Positions 46,331 through 54,978 are shown, numbered from the stretch's first letter. The stretch: 64,000 bases of DNA from Clostridia bacterium (GCA_017517135.1 JAFXAK010000028.1:1-64000); one strand, 5' to 3'. The notes: generated from the letters alone by a model not told the origin. A program made the numbers and translations.

Positions 46331-46873
46331 ATGAAAAAATGGGTTTGCAGCGTATGCGGATATGTACACGAAGGTAATGAGGCTCCCGAAAGATGCCCTC
46401 AGTGCAAGGTTCCCTCAGAAAAGTTTGTTGAGCAGAAGGCAGAAAGAACTTGGGCAGCAGAACATGTTGTTGGCGTAGCACAGGGTGTTCGTGAAGATAT
46501 AATAAAAGATTTAAGAGCAAATTTTGAAGGCGAATGCTCAGAGGTTGGTATGTATCTTGCAATGGCAAGAGTTGCTCACAGAGAAGGCTATCCCGAAATC
46601 GGCCTTTACTGGGAAAAGGCTGCATGGGAAGAAGCAGAACACGCAGCAAAGTTTGCAGAGCTTCTCGGTGAGGTTGTAACAGACAGCACAAAGAAAAACC
46701 TCGAAATGAGAGTTGACGCTGAAAACGGTGCAACAATGGGCAAGTTCGACCTTGCAAAGCGTGCAAAGGAGCTTAATCTTGATGCTATTCACGACACAGT
46801 TCACGAAATGGCAAGAGACGAAGCAAGACACGGTAAGGCATTTGAGGGACTTCTCAAGAGATATTTCGGCTGA
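46331..46873 (+). CDS. rbr: Reverse rubrerythrin
   Basis: A 180-residue peroxide-scavenging protein. The rubredoxin-like iron site comes first (Cys6, Cys9, Cys22, Cys25: VCSVCGY and RCPQC) and the ferritin-like di-iron domain second, with [31 protein letters not shown] and [10 protein letters not shown] supplying the Glu/His ligands. This order is the 'reverse' form known in Clostridia. It reduces hydrogen peroxide with electrons from NAD(P)H through rubredoxin partners. A near-identical copy of its last 18 codons lies at 48718-48774. Confidence 0.93.
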   Translation: MKKWVCSVCGYVHEGNEAPERCPQCKVPSEKFVEQKAERTWAAEHVVGVAQGVREDIIKDLRANFEGECSEVGMYLAMARVAHREGYPEIGLYWEKAAWEEAEHAAKFAELLGEVVTDSTKKNLEMRVDAENGATMGKFDLAKRAKELNLDAIHDTVHEMARDEARHGKAFEGLLKRYFG

Positions 46874-46925
46874 TAATTATTTGTCAATAGCATAAAAACA
46901 GGTCACAGATCAGATAAATCATCAA

Positions 46926-46958
46926 AAGGTTATGGATTTTTGTTCATAACCTTTTTTC
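46926..46958 (+). terminator. Rubrerythrin terminator
   Basis: Stem AAGGTTATG (46926-46934) and CATAACCTT (46945-46953), then T-run. Confidence 0.85.
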
Positions 46959-46979
46959 TTTTTGTGTTATTTTTGTGCT
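46952..46979. repeat. Direct repeat left of the AlbA_2 gene
   Basis: A T/G-rich stretch of about 28 bases ending TTTTTGTGCT. A closely similar stretch lies right of the AlbA_2 gene at 48652-48677. The pair brackets the gene. Confidence 0.5.
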
Positions 46980-47056
46980 GAATAATTTTTCATATAAATT
47001 ATTTTGTGCTGCTTCGTAATGGGATAATGATAGAATTGCAAAAAAATAAAAAAGCA

Positions 47057-47085
47057 TTGCAGTGTTTTAATTTCTGTGATAAAAT
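47057..47085 (+). promoter_or_regulatory. Promoter of the AlbA_2 gene
   Basis: -35 TTGCAG (47057-47062), 17-bp spacer, -10 TAAAAT (47080-47085), leaving a leader of about 90 bases before the GTG start. Confidence 0.55.
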
Positions 47086-47183
47086 TGAATATATTAATAA
47101 GTCGCCGATCTGATATTGTGTTATGTCGGGGTAGCTGCTTGATGATTGATTATTTGAATTGCAATAAATCAGAGGTGATATCT

Positions 47184-48608
47184 GTGGCGGAAAATCAGAA
47201 TATTGAATATAAAGAAGCTTGGCGTGATGAATATCTTAAATGGATATGCGGATTTGCAAATGCACAGGGCGGAACCATATACATCGGAATAGATGATGCA
47301 GGTAACATTTGCGGTGTAAATGACAGCAAAAAGCTGTTGGAGGATATTCCGAATAAGGTTAAGAACAAGCTCGGTATTATCGTAGATGTCAATCTTCATA
47401 CCACAGATAAGGGCGATTATATTGAAATAATTGTTGAGCCGCAGCCGTATCCCATTTCTTATTACGGAGAATATCACTACAGAGCAGGAAGCACAAAGCA
47501 GCAGCTTACAGGACAGCAGTTAAATCAGTTCTTATTAAAGAAAACCGGAATTACATGGGACAGCATTCCTGTGCCAAATATTTCTGTTGATAAAATACGA
47601 AATGATGCCTTTGATATCTTCAAGGAGCAGGCAGTTAAGAACGGAAGAATGCTTCGTGAAGATGTTGATTCGGACAATTTTGAATTGCTTGATAATCTTA
47701 ACCTTATTGATGAGAACGGCTATATAAAGAAAGCGGGAATTCTTCTGTTTCACCATAATCCCGAGAAGTGGGTTCCCGGTGCCTTTATAAAGATTGCATA
47801 TTTTGCTACTGATGCCGAATTAGAATTTCAGGATGAAATCCACGGACCGTTAATTGCTCAGCCTGATAAGATTATGGATCTGTTATATACCAAATATCTC
47901 AAGGCAAAAATTTCTTATGAAGGAATTACCCGTATTGAGAGTTATCCCTATCCGAAATCTGCAGTAAGAGAAGCAATTCTCAATGCTATTGCACATAAGA
48001 ATTATGCAACACTCGTTCCTATTCAGATTCGTGTATATAAAGACCGATTGATTATTTCAAACGACTGTGTTTTTCCTGAGGACTGGACTGTGGAAGATTT
48101 GTTGAAGCAGCATAAATCAAGACCCTATAATCCTTTGATTGCCAATGCATTTTATCGTGCAGGTTTTATTGAATCATGGGGACGCGGTATTCAGAAAATC
48201 AAGGACAGCTGTATTGCTTCTGGCTGTAACGAGCCTGAATATCAGGTGAAAAGAGAAGACTTTGCAATTGTATTCAAAACAAGCGAAAGTAACGAAAGTT
48301 ACACAAAATGTAATGAATCACAAGCAAAAAGTATCGAATCCAAGACAAAAAGTATCGAATCCGTGGCAAAATGTATCGAATCTATAAATAATTCTGAAAC
48401 AGGGCTTTCAAAAAAGGCAAAAGAAAGATTACTGATTATTGTTGAAAGTTTTGCAGATAAAAAAGAATTTGACAGCGGGGAAGCGGCTGAAGTTTTAGGT
48501 GTTTCAGAGCAGGTCGCTCGGAAGCTGTTAAGGAAAGCTGACGAACTTGAAATTGTTAGGAGTAAGGGAAAAACTAAGGATAAGAAGTACTTTTTTGAGC
48601 ATAGTTGA
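47184..48608 (+). CDS. AlbA_2/Schlafen-type ATP-binding protein (RecG-like annotation)
   Basis: A 474-residue protein. The N-terminal AlbA_2 domain (NIEYKEAWRDEYLKWICGFA, then GGTIYIGIDDAG) is followed by an HATPase_c_4-like region (AVREAILNAIAHKNY, then GRGIQKI), a Ser/Lys/Glu linker with short repeats of KSIES type, and a C-terminal winged helix (about 405-474). Such proteins are regulators and are often mislabelled RecG helicases. The GTG at 47184 has GAGGTGA before it; a longer frame from 47076 lacks an RBS. The linker is coded by 24-bp direct repeats. It appears inserted between a rubrerythrin gene and a rubrerythrin remnant. Confidence 0.85.
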   Translation: MAENQNIEYKEAWRDEYLKWICGFANAQGGTIYIGIDDAGNICGVNDSKKLLEDIPNKVKNKLGIIVDVNLHTTDKGDYIEIIVEPQPYPISYYGEYHYRAGSTKQQLTGQQLNQFLLKKTGITWDSIPVPNISVDKIRNDAFDIFKEQAVKNGRMLREDVDSDNFELLDNLNLIDENGYIKKAGILLFHHNPEKWVPGAFIKIAYFATDAELEFQDEIHGPLIAQPDKIMDLLYTKYLKAKISYEGITRIESYPYPKSAVREAILNAIAHKNYATLVPIQIRVYKDRLIISNDCVFPEDWTVEDLLKQHKSRPYNPLIANAFYRAGFIESWGRGIQKIKDSCIASGCNEPEYQVKREDFAIVFKTSESNESYTKCNESQAKSIESKTKSIESVAKCIESINNSETGLSKKAKERLLIIVESFADKKEFDSGEAAEVLGVSEQVARKLLRKADELEIVRSKGKTKDKKYFFEHS

Positions 48609-48651
48609 GTTTAAATAAGTTCTAAAAATCGGAATAATTTTCCACATAAAG

Positions 48652-48677
48652 TTTTTTCTTTGTGTTTATTTTGTGCT
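48652..48677. repeat. Direct repeat right of the AlbA_2 gene
   Basis: A 26-base stretch ending TTATTTTGTGCT, nearly the same as 46952-46979. It lies between the AlbA_2 stop and the rubrerythrin remnant. Confidence 0.5.
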
Positions 48678-48717
48678 CTATATTTCGATAAACCTTGATA
48701 AATAAAGGTTTTACTGT

Positions 48718-48774
48718 GACGAAGCAAGACACGGCAAGGCTTTTGAGGGACTTCTCAAGAGATATTTCGGTTAA
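48718..48774 (+). pseudogene. Rubrerythrin 3' remnant
   Basis: Eighteen codons plus stop spelling [18 protein letters not shown], the exact C-terminus of the rubrerythrin 1.9 kb upstream, with only two or three silent base changes over 53 bases. No start codon or upstream coding part remains. Its terminator (48824-48854) is still present. This is the tail of a former second rubrerythrin copy. Confidence 0.85.
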
Positions 48775-48823
48775 TTCAAAATATTCTCAGACGACTTGTG
48801 CCGTCTGAAACACAAACACTTGA

Positions 48824-48854
48824 ACGGGCGGAGATAAAACTCCGTCCGTTTTTT
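48824..48854 (+). terminator. Terminator after the rubrerythrin remnant
   Basis: Ten-pair stem ACGGGCGGAG (48824-48833) and CTCCGTCCGT (48840-48849) with one G-T pair, then T-run. Confidence 0.85.
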
Positions 48855-48881
48855 AATAAGGAGCAAAGGGAGTGAGTATAA

Positions 48882-49446
48882 ATGAACAAAATATTACTCG
48901 TTCTATCAATCATAACAGTAATATTACTTACATTGACATCTTGTGTATCTGATATTTCATCAGATAAGCTGTCGGGAAATAATACAGTAACAAATGAAGA
49001 TGCAAATATTCCCCAGGAAAGCTTGTCCGAAACAAATGAACAGAACACAGAAACAACAACCGAAAATCAGGAGCAGGAAACAGAATCAGCTGCACAGGAA
49101 GAAACAACAGTTGATAATCAGAATGAAACGGTTGCTTCCACAGAAGAAACAACCGAAAAAAAACAAAATGAAACAATAAAACAGGAAAACACAACTACAG
49201 CTCCCGAAACCACAACTGCTCCCCCCCTCCGAGAACCTTATAACGAAGCAGAAAGCAAAGGAAATCGCTCTCAGCCACGCAGGGGTAAAAGAAGCTGATA
49301 TCCGTGACTACGAAATCGAGATTGACAGAGAAGCCGGCAAAACTGTATATGAAATCAGTTTTGATTCAGGTAATTTTGAGTATGAATATGAGCTCAATGC
49401 TATAAGCGGAAAAATACTGCAATCCGAAAGAGAGCGTATTGACTGA
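48882..49446 (+). pseudogene. Lipoprotein with PepSY domain, frame broken at a C7 tract
   Basis: The first frame (48882-49298) codes a lipoprotein: signal peptide with lipobox LTSC, then a long Glu/Thr/Gln/Asn-rich linker, ending early at 138 residues. Directly after a run of seven C (49221-49227) the next frame (from 49231) continues as a PepSY domain: KAKEIALSHAGV, DYEIEIDREAGK, YEISFDSGNFEYEYELNA, stopping at 49446. Removing one C would fuse them into one protein of about 187 residues. PepSY lipoproteins often inhibit proteases or sense metal or peptides. It may be a phase-variable gene, a true pseudogene or a sequencing error. Confidence 0.75.
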
Positions 49447-49471
49447 TTTATTCTTCTGTGAATAAAAATTT

Positions 49472-49515
49472 CCCCTCTTGTGATAGTGTTTCATCACTAA
49501 CACGAGAGGGGTTTT
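49472..49515. terminator. Bidirectional terminator between PepSY and dockerin genes
   Basis: Long interrupted stem from CCCCTCTTGTG (49472-49482) to CACGAGAGGGG (49501-49511), with TTTT after it on the plus strand and an A-run before it that gives T on the minus strand. Confidence 0.85.
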
Positions 49516-49541
49516 CTGATTTTCACAAACAAAGCTCCGAA

Positions 49542-51353
49542 TCAGAAATCCGATGCTTCAAAAGATACATCGATAATATTTTCAGCATCGGCAACAAGCT
49601 CAATTTCCTGAGTATAAATTCTGTAATAGCTGCATAATGTCTTGAAGCAGCTTATTTCAGCTTCAGAAAAATAGTCACCAAGCAAGACATCTATTCCGCA
49701 ACTCCAGCCATACTCGTCCGTATACCGTAAGAGTGAATTGCTGTTTGCAGAAACCGCTACCAACAGATATTTCCCCACGGGAACTGATGAAGAAAAATTA
49801 TAGATCCCCGAGCTGTCACACACTCTGACTCTTATGCCGCTTTCATAATCACCCGGAACAAAGGAAGCTGCAAGCATATTACTATAATTTTTCGCAGTGC
49901 TGTTCATCGGAATGAGCAACAGCTTTGCACCGTTGTCATTAACGGCAGTCCCTGCTTTTTCAAAAGAAATTCGTCCCTTTATATTTGCATATTCAACAGG
50001 GGCAGTATAATCAGGATTCACAGCATCACAGACTGAACATTTTTCGCCGTCAAAGCTGTGTCCGACAGCGGAAATATTTTCACTGTAAGAATAACCGCAT
50101 AAGCACGAATAAATTATGTTGCCGTCCTGCGTACAGGTCGCAGATATCCGTGTGATTTTATAAGAATGACCTTTTGCGGGTGTATAATCACTTGCAAATG
50201 AATCTGCGCATATTAAACAACTGTAGGTTGTGTAACCCTTATCGGTACAGGTGGGTGCTGTTACAAGCTCAGCATACGAATGTCCTTTTTTATTCACATA
50301 ATCAGCCGTATATTTGTTTTCACAGGCCGAGCAGCTGTAAACCGTGTAACCGTCATCAGTACAGGTTGGTGCAATAACAGTACTGTTGTAGCTGTGCCCC
50401 TTTGCCTTAACATAATTTCCTGTGAACTCACTATCGCACTCTGTGCAACTGTAGGTTGTATAACCGCTCCTTGTGCAGGTCGGTGCTGTAACAATAATGT
50501 TGTATGAATGTCCCTTTGCTGCAACATAATCACCCACAAGCTCACTCCCGCACTCTGTACAACTGTAGGTTGTATAACCGTTCATTGTACAGGTGGGAGA
50601 AATCACGGTACTGCTGTAGCTATGCTCCTTTGCTGCGACATAGTCATTTTTATATGCCTCTTCACAATACACGCAGCTGTAAACTGTGTAGCCTCTTTCG
50701 GTACAAGTGGGCTGTGTAACGGCGGCAGTATATGAATGACCTTTTGCATCGGTATAATCGCAAACCGTTTCTTCTGAACAATATATACATATCTTTGTCG
50801 TATACCCTTTTGCAGTACAAGTAGGCTGTGTTACGGTGCTTTTATACAGATGGCCTTTTGCGGCTATGTAATTTCCGGTAAACTCATAATTACAAGCCGA
50901 ACAGGTATATACCGTGCAGCCCTGTTGTGTGCAAGTGGGAGCTATGACAGCACTGCGATATTTATGTCCTGTGGCAGGAATTACCTCTTCCTTATATTCA
51001 GAGCACACACATATACAGCGTTTTTCTCCGTTTGCAACACAAGTTGCTTCTTTTATCACAGCTTCGGTATTGTATGTATGAATGTGCAATTTTTCAAGTC
51101 CTACTGCCGCACGGAGAATAAGACGGGCATCAGCTGAATTTATGATACCGTTATTGTCAACATCCGCAACCTTAATCATATCTTCATCGAGTGCTTCAAG
51201 CCCGACAGCGGCTCTTAAAACAATTCTCGCATCTGCCGCTCTTACAAAGCCGTCCGAATCAACATCTCCCGCCATATTCTGTGCACCGGCAAAAATACAG
51301 CCACATACAAGCATAAGTGCAGCCGTAAACAGCACCAAAAAAATTTTCTTCAT
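49542..51353 (-). CDS. Secreted dockerin protein with Cys-rich repeats
   Basis: A 603-residue exported protein. After a signal peptide (1-25) comes a type I dockerin (about 28-91) with two calcium loops, DVDSDGFVRAAD and DVDNNGIINSAD, each followed by LRAAVGLE. Then about ten Cys-rich repeats of roughly 40 residues (APTCTRSGYTTYSC-EC and a closing GHSY), the same kind as in the BspA-like protein. The last 150 residues form a beta-rich domain that opens IKGRISFEKAG, like carboxypeptidase regulatory modules. A dockerin at the N-terminus is unusual. A cohesin partner is not in the window. Confidence 0.85.
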   Translation of the reverse strand: MKKIFLVLFTAALMLVCGCIFAGAQNMAGDVDSDGFVRAADARIVLRAAVGLEALDEDMIKVADVDNNGIINSADARLILRAAVGLEKLHIHTYNTEAVIKEATCVANGEKRCICVCSEYKEEVIPATGHKYRSAVIAPTCTQQGCTVYTCSACNYEFTGNYIAAKGHLYKSTVTQPTCTAKGYTTKICIYCSEETVCDYTDAKGHSYTAAVTQPTCTERGYTVYSCVYCEEAYKNDYVAAKEHSYSSTVISPTCTMNGYTTYSCTECGSELVGDYVAAKGHSYNIIVTAPTCTRSGYTTYSCTECDSEFTGNYVKAKGHSYNSTVIAPTCTDDGYTVYSCSACENKYTADYVNKKGHSYAELVTAPTCTDKGYTTYSCLICADSFASDYTPAKGHSYKITRISATCTQDGNIIYSCLCGYSYSENISAVGHSFDGEKCSVCDAVNPDYTAPVEYANIKGRISFEKAGTAVNDNGAKLLLIPMNSTAKNYSNMLAASFVPGDYESGIRVRVCDSSGIYNFSSSVPVGKYLLVAVSANSNSLLRYTDEYGWSCGIDVLLGDYFSEAEISCFKTLCSYYRIYTQEIELVADAENIIDVSFEASDF

Positions 51354-51457
51354 AAGTCCACCTGCAAAAAAATAAATCTATCATATAATATCAAAAATGT
51401 AAAACATATGTCAACAAATGCAGAAAAAGAAATATTTGCCGGTAAGTATAAAAAATA

Positions 51458-51486
51458 TTGAACATTGCATTTTTTTGTGCTACAAT
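51458..51486 (+). promoter_or_regulatory. Promoter of the 161-residue conserved gene
   Basis: -35 TTGAAC (51458-51463), 17-bp spacer, -10 TACAAT (51481-51486). Confidence 0.6.
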
Positions 51487-51514
51487 GTTTCCATAATTTT
51501 TGCGGAGGTAAATT

Positions 51515-52000
51515 ATGAGTTATTTTTACACAAAAGACGGGGCACCCTTCATTCCCGAGAAAATCAACCCCGAGCTTGCAAAGCTTGCTATGGCAATAGT
51601 TAAAACCTGCCACCTTTCCTTTAAGTGTCAGATGAAAACAACATCTCTTACAAATGCAATCAAGAGCGGCAAAAAAGAGGTTATGTCTGATATTATGCAG
51701 AAATGTATGGAAAAAAACCGCAGCCTGTATAATTCCGATATGTCTTTGACAGGCGTTGAAATCAAAGAAATTGATGACAGCTTCTTTGCAGACAAGGACG
51801 AAGAATTCTACAAGAATCAGCTTTCAATCCTCGTTGATTTCGCATACATTAACACGGTTGTTGAGGCAAGAATGATGCCTTTGATGTCTGCGGCTTGCGA
51901 AAAAACTCTCAACAAAAAAATAAACCAGCTTCTTTTCTTCACCAATCAGACAGAAATTCTTAACGATACTTCCGACGAGGAAGAGGAAACAGAAGAATAA
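51515..52000 (+). CDS. Unrecognised soluble protein
   Basis: A 161-residue cytoplasmic, helical protein with a strongly acidic tail (SDEEEETEE). No motif recognised. The gene has its own promoter, a strong RBS (GGAGG) and terminator, and codon use matches highly expressed neighbours, so it is real. Confidence 0.8.
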   Translation: MSYFYTKDGAPFIPEKINPELAKLAMAIVKTCHLSFKCQMKTTSLTNAIKSGKKEVMSDIMQKCMEKNRSLYNSDMSLTGVEIKEIDDSFFADKDEEFYKNQLSILVDFAYINTVVEARMMPLMSAACEKTLNKKINQLLFFTNQTEILNDTSDEEEETEE

Positions 52001-52005
52001 TACTT

Positions 52006-52047
52006 ACGGACATTCGTACTGCCTTCGGATGTCCGTCTATATTTTTC
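52006..52047 (+). terminator. Terminator of the 161-residue gene
   Basis: Stem ACGGACAT (52006-52013) and ATGTCCGT (52029-52036), T-rich after. Confidence 0.75.
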
Positions 52048-52058
52048 ATGAAAGATAA

Positions 52059-52087
52059 TTGACATGTATTTTTCTTTTTGTTAAAAT
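52059..52087 (+). promoter_or_regulatory. Promoter of the alkaline phosphatase gene
   Basis: -35 TTGACA (52059-52064), 17-bp spacer, -10 TAAAAT (52082-52087). No Pho-box direct repeats were recognised. Confidence 0.7.
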
Positions 52088-52119
52088 ATCCCCGTAAAAT
52101 ATATTAAGGAGTTGTTTTT

Positions 52120-53235
52120 ATGCTTATAAAATTAATGGTAACCCTTATGACTCTTATGGTAACATTCTTTGCCACTCTGGGAAACAACTTTGTTGCGCCC
52201 CCCGAGGAAACAGCAGAAATAAAAAATGTGGTAATTATGATAGGTGACGGTATGGGCTTCAATCACCTTTACTCCACACAGGATACATACGGCATTGAGC
52301 TTGAAATGCTCACAAGAACTCAGTATCAGGGCGAATCAAAAACCCGTTCAGCAAGTGCTCTTGTAACAGACTCCGCAGCAGGCGGTACTGCTCTCTCAAT
52401 AGGACTTAAAACAATGAACGGCTATGTTGGTGTTTATCCCACCGATCCTCTCGCCTTCAGCCTGACACCCGCTTCAATCACAGAGGTTGCAATAAAATAC
52501 GGCAAGAGCACAGGTATTGTTACAAGTGACAGTATTATGGGGGCTACACCCGCATCATTTTCCGCACATGTAAGAGATCGCGACCTTGCAGAAGATATTT
52601 TTGCACAGCAGGTTGTGTCTGAAATCGACCTTATCTGGGGTGCAATCACCGAAACCGTAACAGTAAGTGAGGTTGAAGCAAACGGCAAGGAGTATGTAGA
52701 TTCCTTAGCAGATGTTCAGGCACTTGAGCCCGGTCAGAAATCCATCGGTCAGTTTGAGTGCAATGCATTATGGCAGGGCATAGTCAACGGTGACCAGCCC
52801 ACTCTTTCCGAGCTTACGATTGAAGCTCTGGAGCTTTTAAGTGCAGATGAAGACGGCTTCTTCCTTATGGTTGAGGGTGCACATATTGACAAGCGTTCAC
52901 ACTCTCAGGACGGTGACGGCGCAAGAACAGCAGTTCTTGAATTTGACAAGGCAGTAAGTGCAGTTCTTGACTTTGCCCAAGAAAACGGCAATACACTTGT
53001 TATTGTAACAGCAGACCACGAAACAGGCTCTGTAACAAAGCAGGATGACGGCTCATATGCATGGACAACAGGCTCACATTCATCTGCTAATGTTCCCTTG
53101 CTTGTATACGGAAGTGACAGCTTCATTGAAAACGGCGAGGCTGTTGAAAACAAGGAAATTCCCTACAGAGCAGTTATGCTTATGACAGACAACGAACAGA
53201 AATTCCCCTGCTCACTTTACTGTCTTAATAAATAA
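52120..53235 (+). CDS. Secreted alkaline phosphatase (PhoA family)
   Basis: A 371-residue exported enzyme releasing phosphate from esters. An N-terminal hydrophobic signal is followed by MIGDGMG (metal-binding Asp43), the nucleophile Ser85 in VTDSAAGGT, the metal-binding EGAHIDKRSHSQD block and TADHETG. The order fits the PF00245 family; at 371 residues it is shorter than E. coli PhoA. It lies among other secreted phosphate- and polymer-degrading proteins. Confidence 0.92.
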   Translation: MLIKLMVTLMTLMVTFFATLGNNFVAPPEETAEIKNVVIMIGDGMGFNHLYSTQDTYGIELEMLTRTQYQGESKTRSASALVTDSAAGGTALSIGLKTMNGYVGVYPTDPLAFSLTPASITEVAIKYGKSTGIVTSDSIMGATPASFSAHVRDRDLAEDIFAQQVVSEIDLIWGAITETVTVSEVEANGKEYVDSLADVQALEPGQKSIGQFECNALWQGIVNGDQPTLSELTIEALELLSADEDGFFLMVEGAHIDKRSHSQDGDGARTAVLEFDKAVSAVLDFAQENGNTLVIVTADHETGSVTKQDDGSYAWTTGSHSSANVPLLVYGSDSFIENGEAVENKEIPYRAVMLMTDNEQKFPCSLYCLNK

Positions 53236-53248
53236 CTAACATAATTTA

Positions 53249-53281
53249 AAGACCTTTGCCGACGGCAAAGGTCTTTTTTTT
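53249..53281. terminator. Bidirectional terminator between phosphatase and amidase
   Basis: Perfect 12-bp stem AAGACCTTTGCC (53249-53260) with complement at 53264-53275 and eight T on the plus strand. Confidence 0.92.
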
Positions 53282-53287
53282 ATCATA

Positions 53288-53770
53288 TTACCAAATCCGT
53301 ACACCGTCTATATGAACAAAACGGGCAACATCGTAATCATATGAACTCAGCGGTCGGTTAAGAGCATCATTTGAGTGTGCACAGATAAGAATCTGCGGCT
53401 TTACCGCCACAATAAAAGGCGTGTGGTAAAAATCTCCCGCATAAGTTCCGAGCTGTACTATATCTCCGGGCATTGCTTCACTTTTATCAACCTCATGTCC
53501 GTAAGGCCCCACGGATTTATTACTGACAAGAAAGTTATACAGATACTCAACCCCCGTCCATGCGGGTGCTCTGTTCTGTAAAGATATGTAATACCAACCG
53601 AAGGTTTTGGTATAGTTCATCACTCCGCTTCCCGCAAAAATGCATTGCGAAGCAAAATTGGTGCAATCTCCGCCTAATTTATCAAAATTATAATAGGCTT
53701 TATTTCTCGACAATGCCCATCTTCTTGCATATGCCACGGCAGCTGCCGGATTATATCGTTTTTCACGCAT
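53288..53770 (-). CDS. Amidase_6-type putative amidase
   Basis: A 160-residue protein of the putative amidase domain family (PF12671). The entry YNPAAAVAYARRWAL and the block GGDCTNFASQ with a likely catalytic Cys36 are typical; YHTPFIV holds the partner His. In spore-formers related proteins act on cell wall or spore components, but this one has no signal peptide. ATG at 53770 is chosen because GGGGAG lies eight bases before it; a GTG nine bases earlier overlaps that site. Confidence 0.82.
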   Translation of the reverse strand: MREKRYNPAAAVAYARRWALSRNKAYYNFDKLGGDCTNFASQCIFAGSGVMNYTKTFGWYYISLQNRAPAWTGVEYLYNFLVSNKSVGPYGHEVDKSEAMPGDIVQLGTYAGDFYHTPFIVAVKPQILICAHSNDALNRPLSSYDYDVARFVHIDGVRIW

Positions 53771-53825
53771 ATATATCACTCCCCTTTTATGATATGAAAA
53801 AACAGTATAAGTGTTAAAATAAAAC

Positions 53826-53854
53826 TTGATAAAAACGGGATTAAATGATAAAAT
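53826..53854 (+). promoter_or_regulatory. Promoter of the PanE-like gene
   Basis: -35 TTGATA (53826-53831), 17-bp spacer, -10 TAAAAT (53849-53854). Confidence 0.6.
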
Positions 53855-53890
53855 ATACAGGAAAAAACTTATACAAACGGAGGAAGCAAT

Positions 53891-54907
53891 ATGTCAAGAT
53901 ATGCAATTTACGGCGCAGGCTCTCTCGGCACTGTTTTAGGTGCATTCATAACCAAAAACGGGGGCGAAATTGACCTCATAAACAGAAACCGTCAGCATGT
54001 GGCACTTCTTAACGAAAAGGGGGCTACAATTACAGGTACTGTTAATATGACAGTTCCCGTGAAGGCTATAACTCCCGATGAAATGACAGAAAAATATGAT
54101 GTAATCGTTCTTTTAACAAAACAGCTTCACAACAAAGAGGTTGTCACAATGCTCAAAGATTTCCTTTCCGAAAATGGTGTAATCGTTACATTACAGAACG
54201 GTATCCCCGAGCCCGGTATTGCCGAAATCATAGGCGAAGACCACACTATGGGCTGTGCCGTTGAATGGGGTGCAGCCCTCATTGAGCCGGGTGTATGCGA
54301 GCTTACAAGCGAGCCTGACAGCCTTTCTTTTCATATGGGCAAAATGAACGGCATCACAGACGAGCAGTTCAATGAAGTAAAAGCTTTACTTGAGCTTATG
54401 TGTCCTGTTCACGAAGAACCCAACCTTATGGGCGCACGCTGGTCAAAGCTCCTTATAAATGCAACATTCTCAGGCCTGGGTACGGTTGTAGGCGGTGTTT
54501 TCGGTGATGTATCCGAAGATAAATTCGGCAAGCAGGTTGCTATCCGTTGTATGAAGGAATGTATAGATGTAGGTCACGCCGCAGGCGTTACCTTTGCACC
54601 CGTGCAGGGCAAAAACATAGTAGGTCTTTTCTACTACAAGGGTGCACTCAAAAGAATGTTCGGCACTCTCCTTCTCCCCGTTGCAATGAAAAAGCACAGA
54701 CTCATAGAGCCCTCTATGCTTCAGGACTTAAAGAAAGGCAAGCCCTGCGAGGTTGATGCAATCAACGGCGTTGTCTGCGAATTCGGAAGAAAATACGGAG
54801 TAAAAACTCCTATTAATGACCGTATTGTGGAGATTATCAAGAAGATACAGGCAGGCGAACTCGAGGCAGGCAAGGGTAATCTTAAGTATTTTAAGGAATT
54901 TATGTGA
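53891..54907 (+). CDS. Ketopantoate reductase family (PanE/ApbA) enzyme
   Basis: A 338-residue NAD(P)-dependent dehydrogenase. The Rossmann loop is YGAGSLGTVLGA, followed by INRN at the cofactor-specificity turn. The C-terminal helical domain keeps the ARWSKLLINATFS block with the catalytic Lys. In coenzyme A synthesis it would reduce 2-dehydropantoate, but panB, panC and panD are absent here and the family also holds other 2-ketoacid reductases, so panE is not assigned. Confidence 0.85.
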   Translation: MSRYAIYGAGSLGTVLGAFITKNGGEIDLINRNRQHVALLNEKGATITGTVNMTVPVKAITPDEMTEKYDVIVLLTKQLHNKEVVTMLKDFLSENGVIVTLQNGIPEPGIAEIIGEDHTMGCAVEWGAALIEPGVCELTSEPDSLSFHMGKMNGITDEQFNEVKALLELMCPVHEEPNLMGARWSKLLINATFSGLGTVVGGVFGDVSEDKFGKQVAIRCMKECIDVGHAAGVTFAPVQGKNIVGLFYYKGALKRMFGTLLLPVAMKKHRLIEPSMLQDLKKGKPCEVDAINGVVCEFGRKYGVKTPINDRIVEIIKKIQAGELEAGKGNLKYFKEFM

Positions 54908-54914
54908 TAAAAGA

Positions 54915-54944
54915 AAAAAGCACTTCGGATGAGGTGCTTTTTTC
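54915..54944. terminator. Terminator after the PanE-like gene
   Basis: Stem AAAAAGCAC (54915-54923) and GTGCTTTTT (54934-54942), T-run after. Confidence 0.8.
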
Positions 54945-54978
54945 TTTCAGTAGCGAGAGAAAGTTACGAAAGAAATCG

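Noticed and set aside
46266-46766. A 166-codon reading frame opposite rubrerythrin
   Set aside because: It is antisense to rubrerythrin, Leu/Arg/Pro-rich in a shadow-frame manner and has no ribosome binding site.
47076-47183. Longer N-terminus for the AlbA_2 protein
   Set aside because: No ribosome binding site precedes it and it overlaps the expected promoter, while the GTG at 47184 has GAGGTGA.
48300-48390. Short 24-bp repeats resembling a direct-repeat array
   Set aside because: They code for KSIES-type units of the AlbA_2 protein linker.
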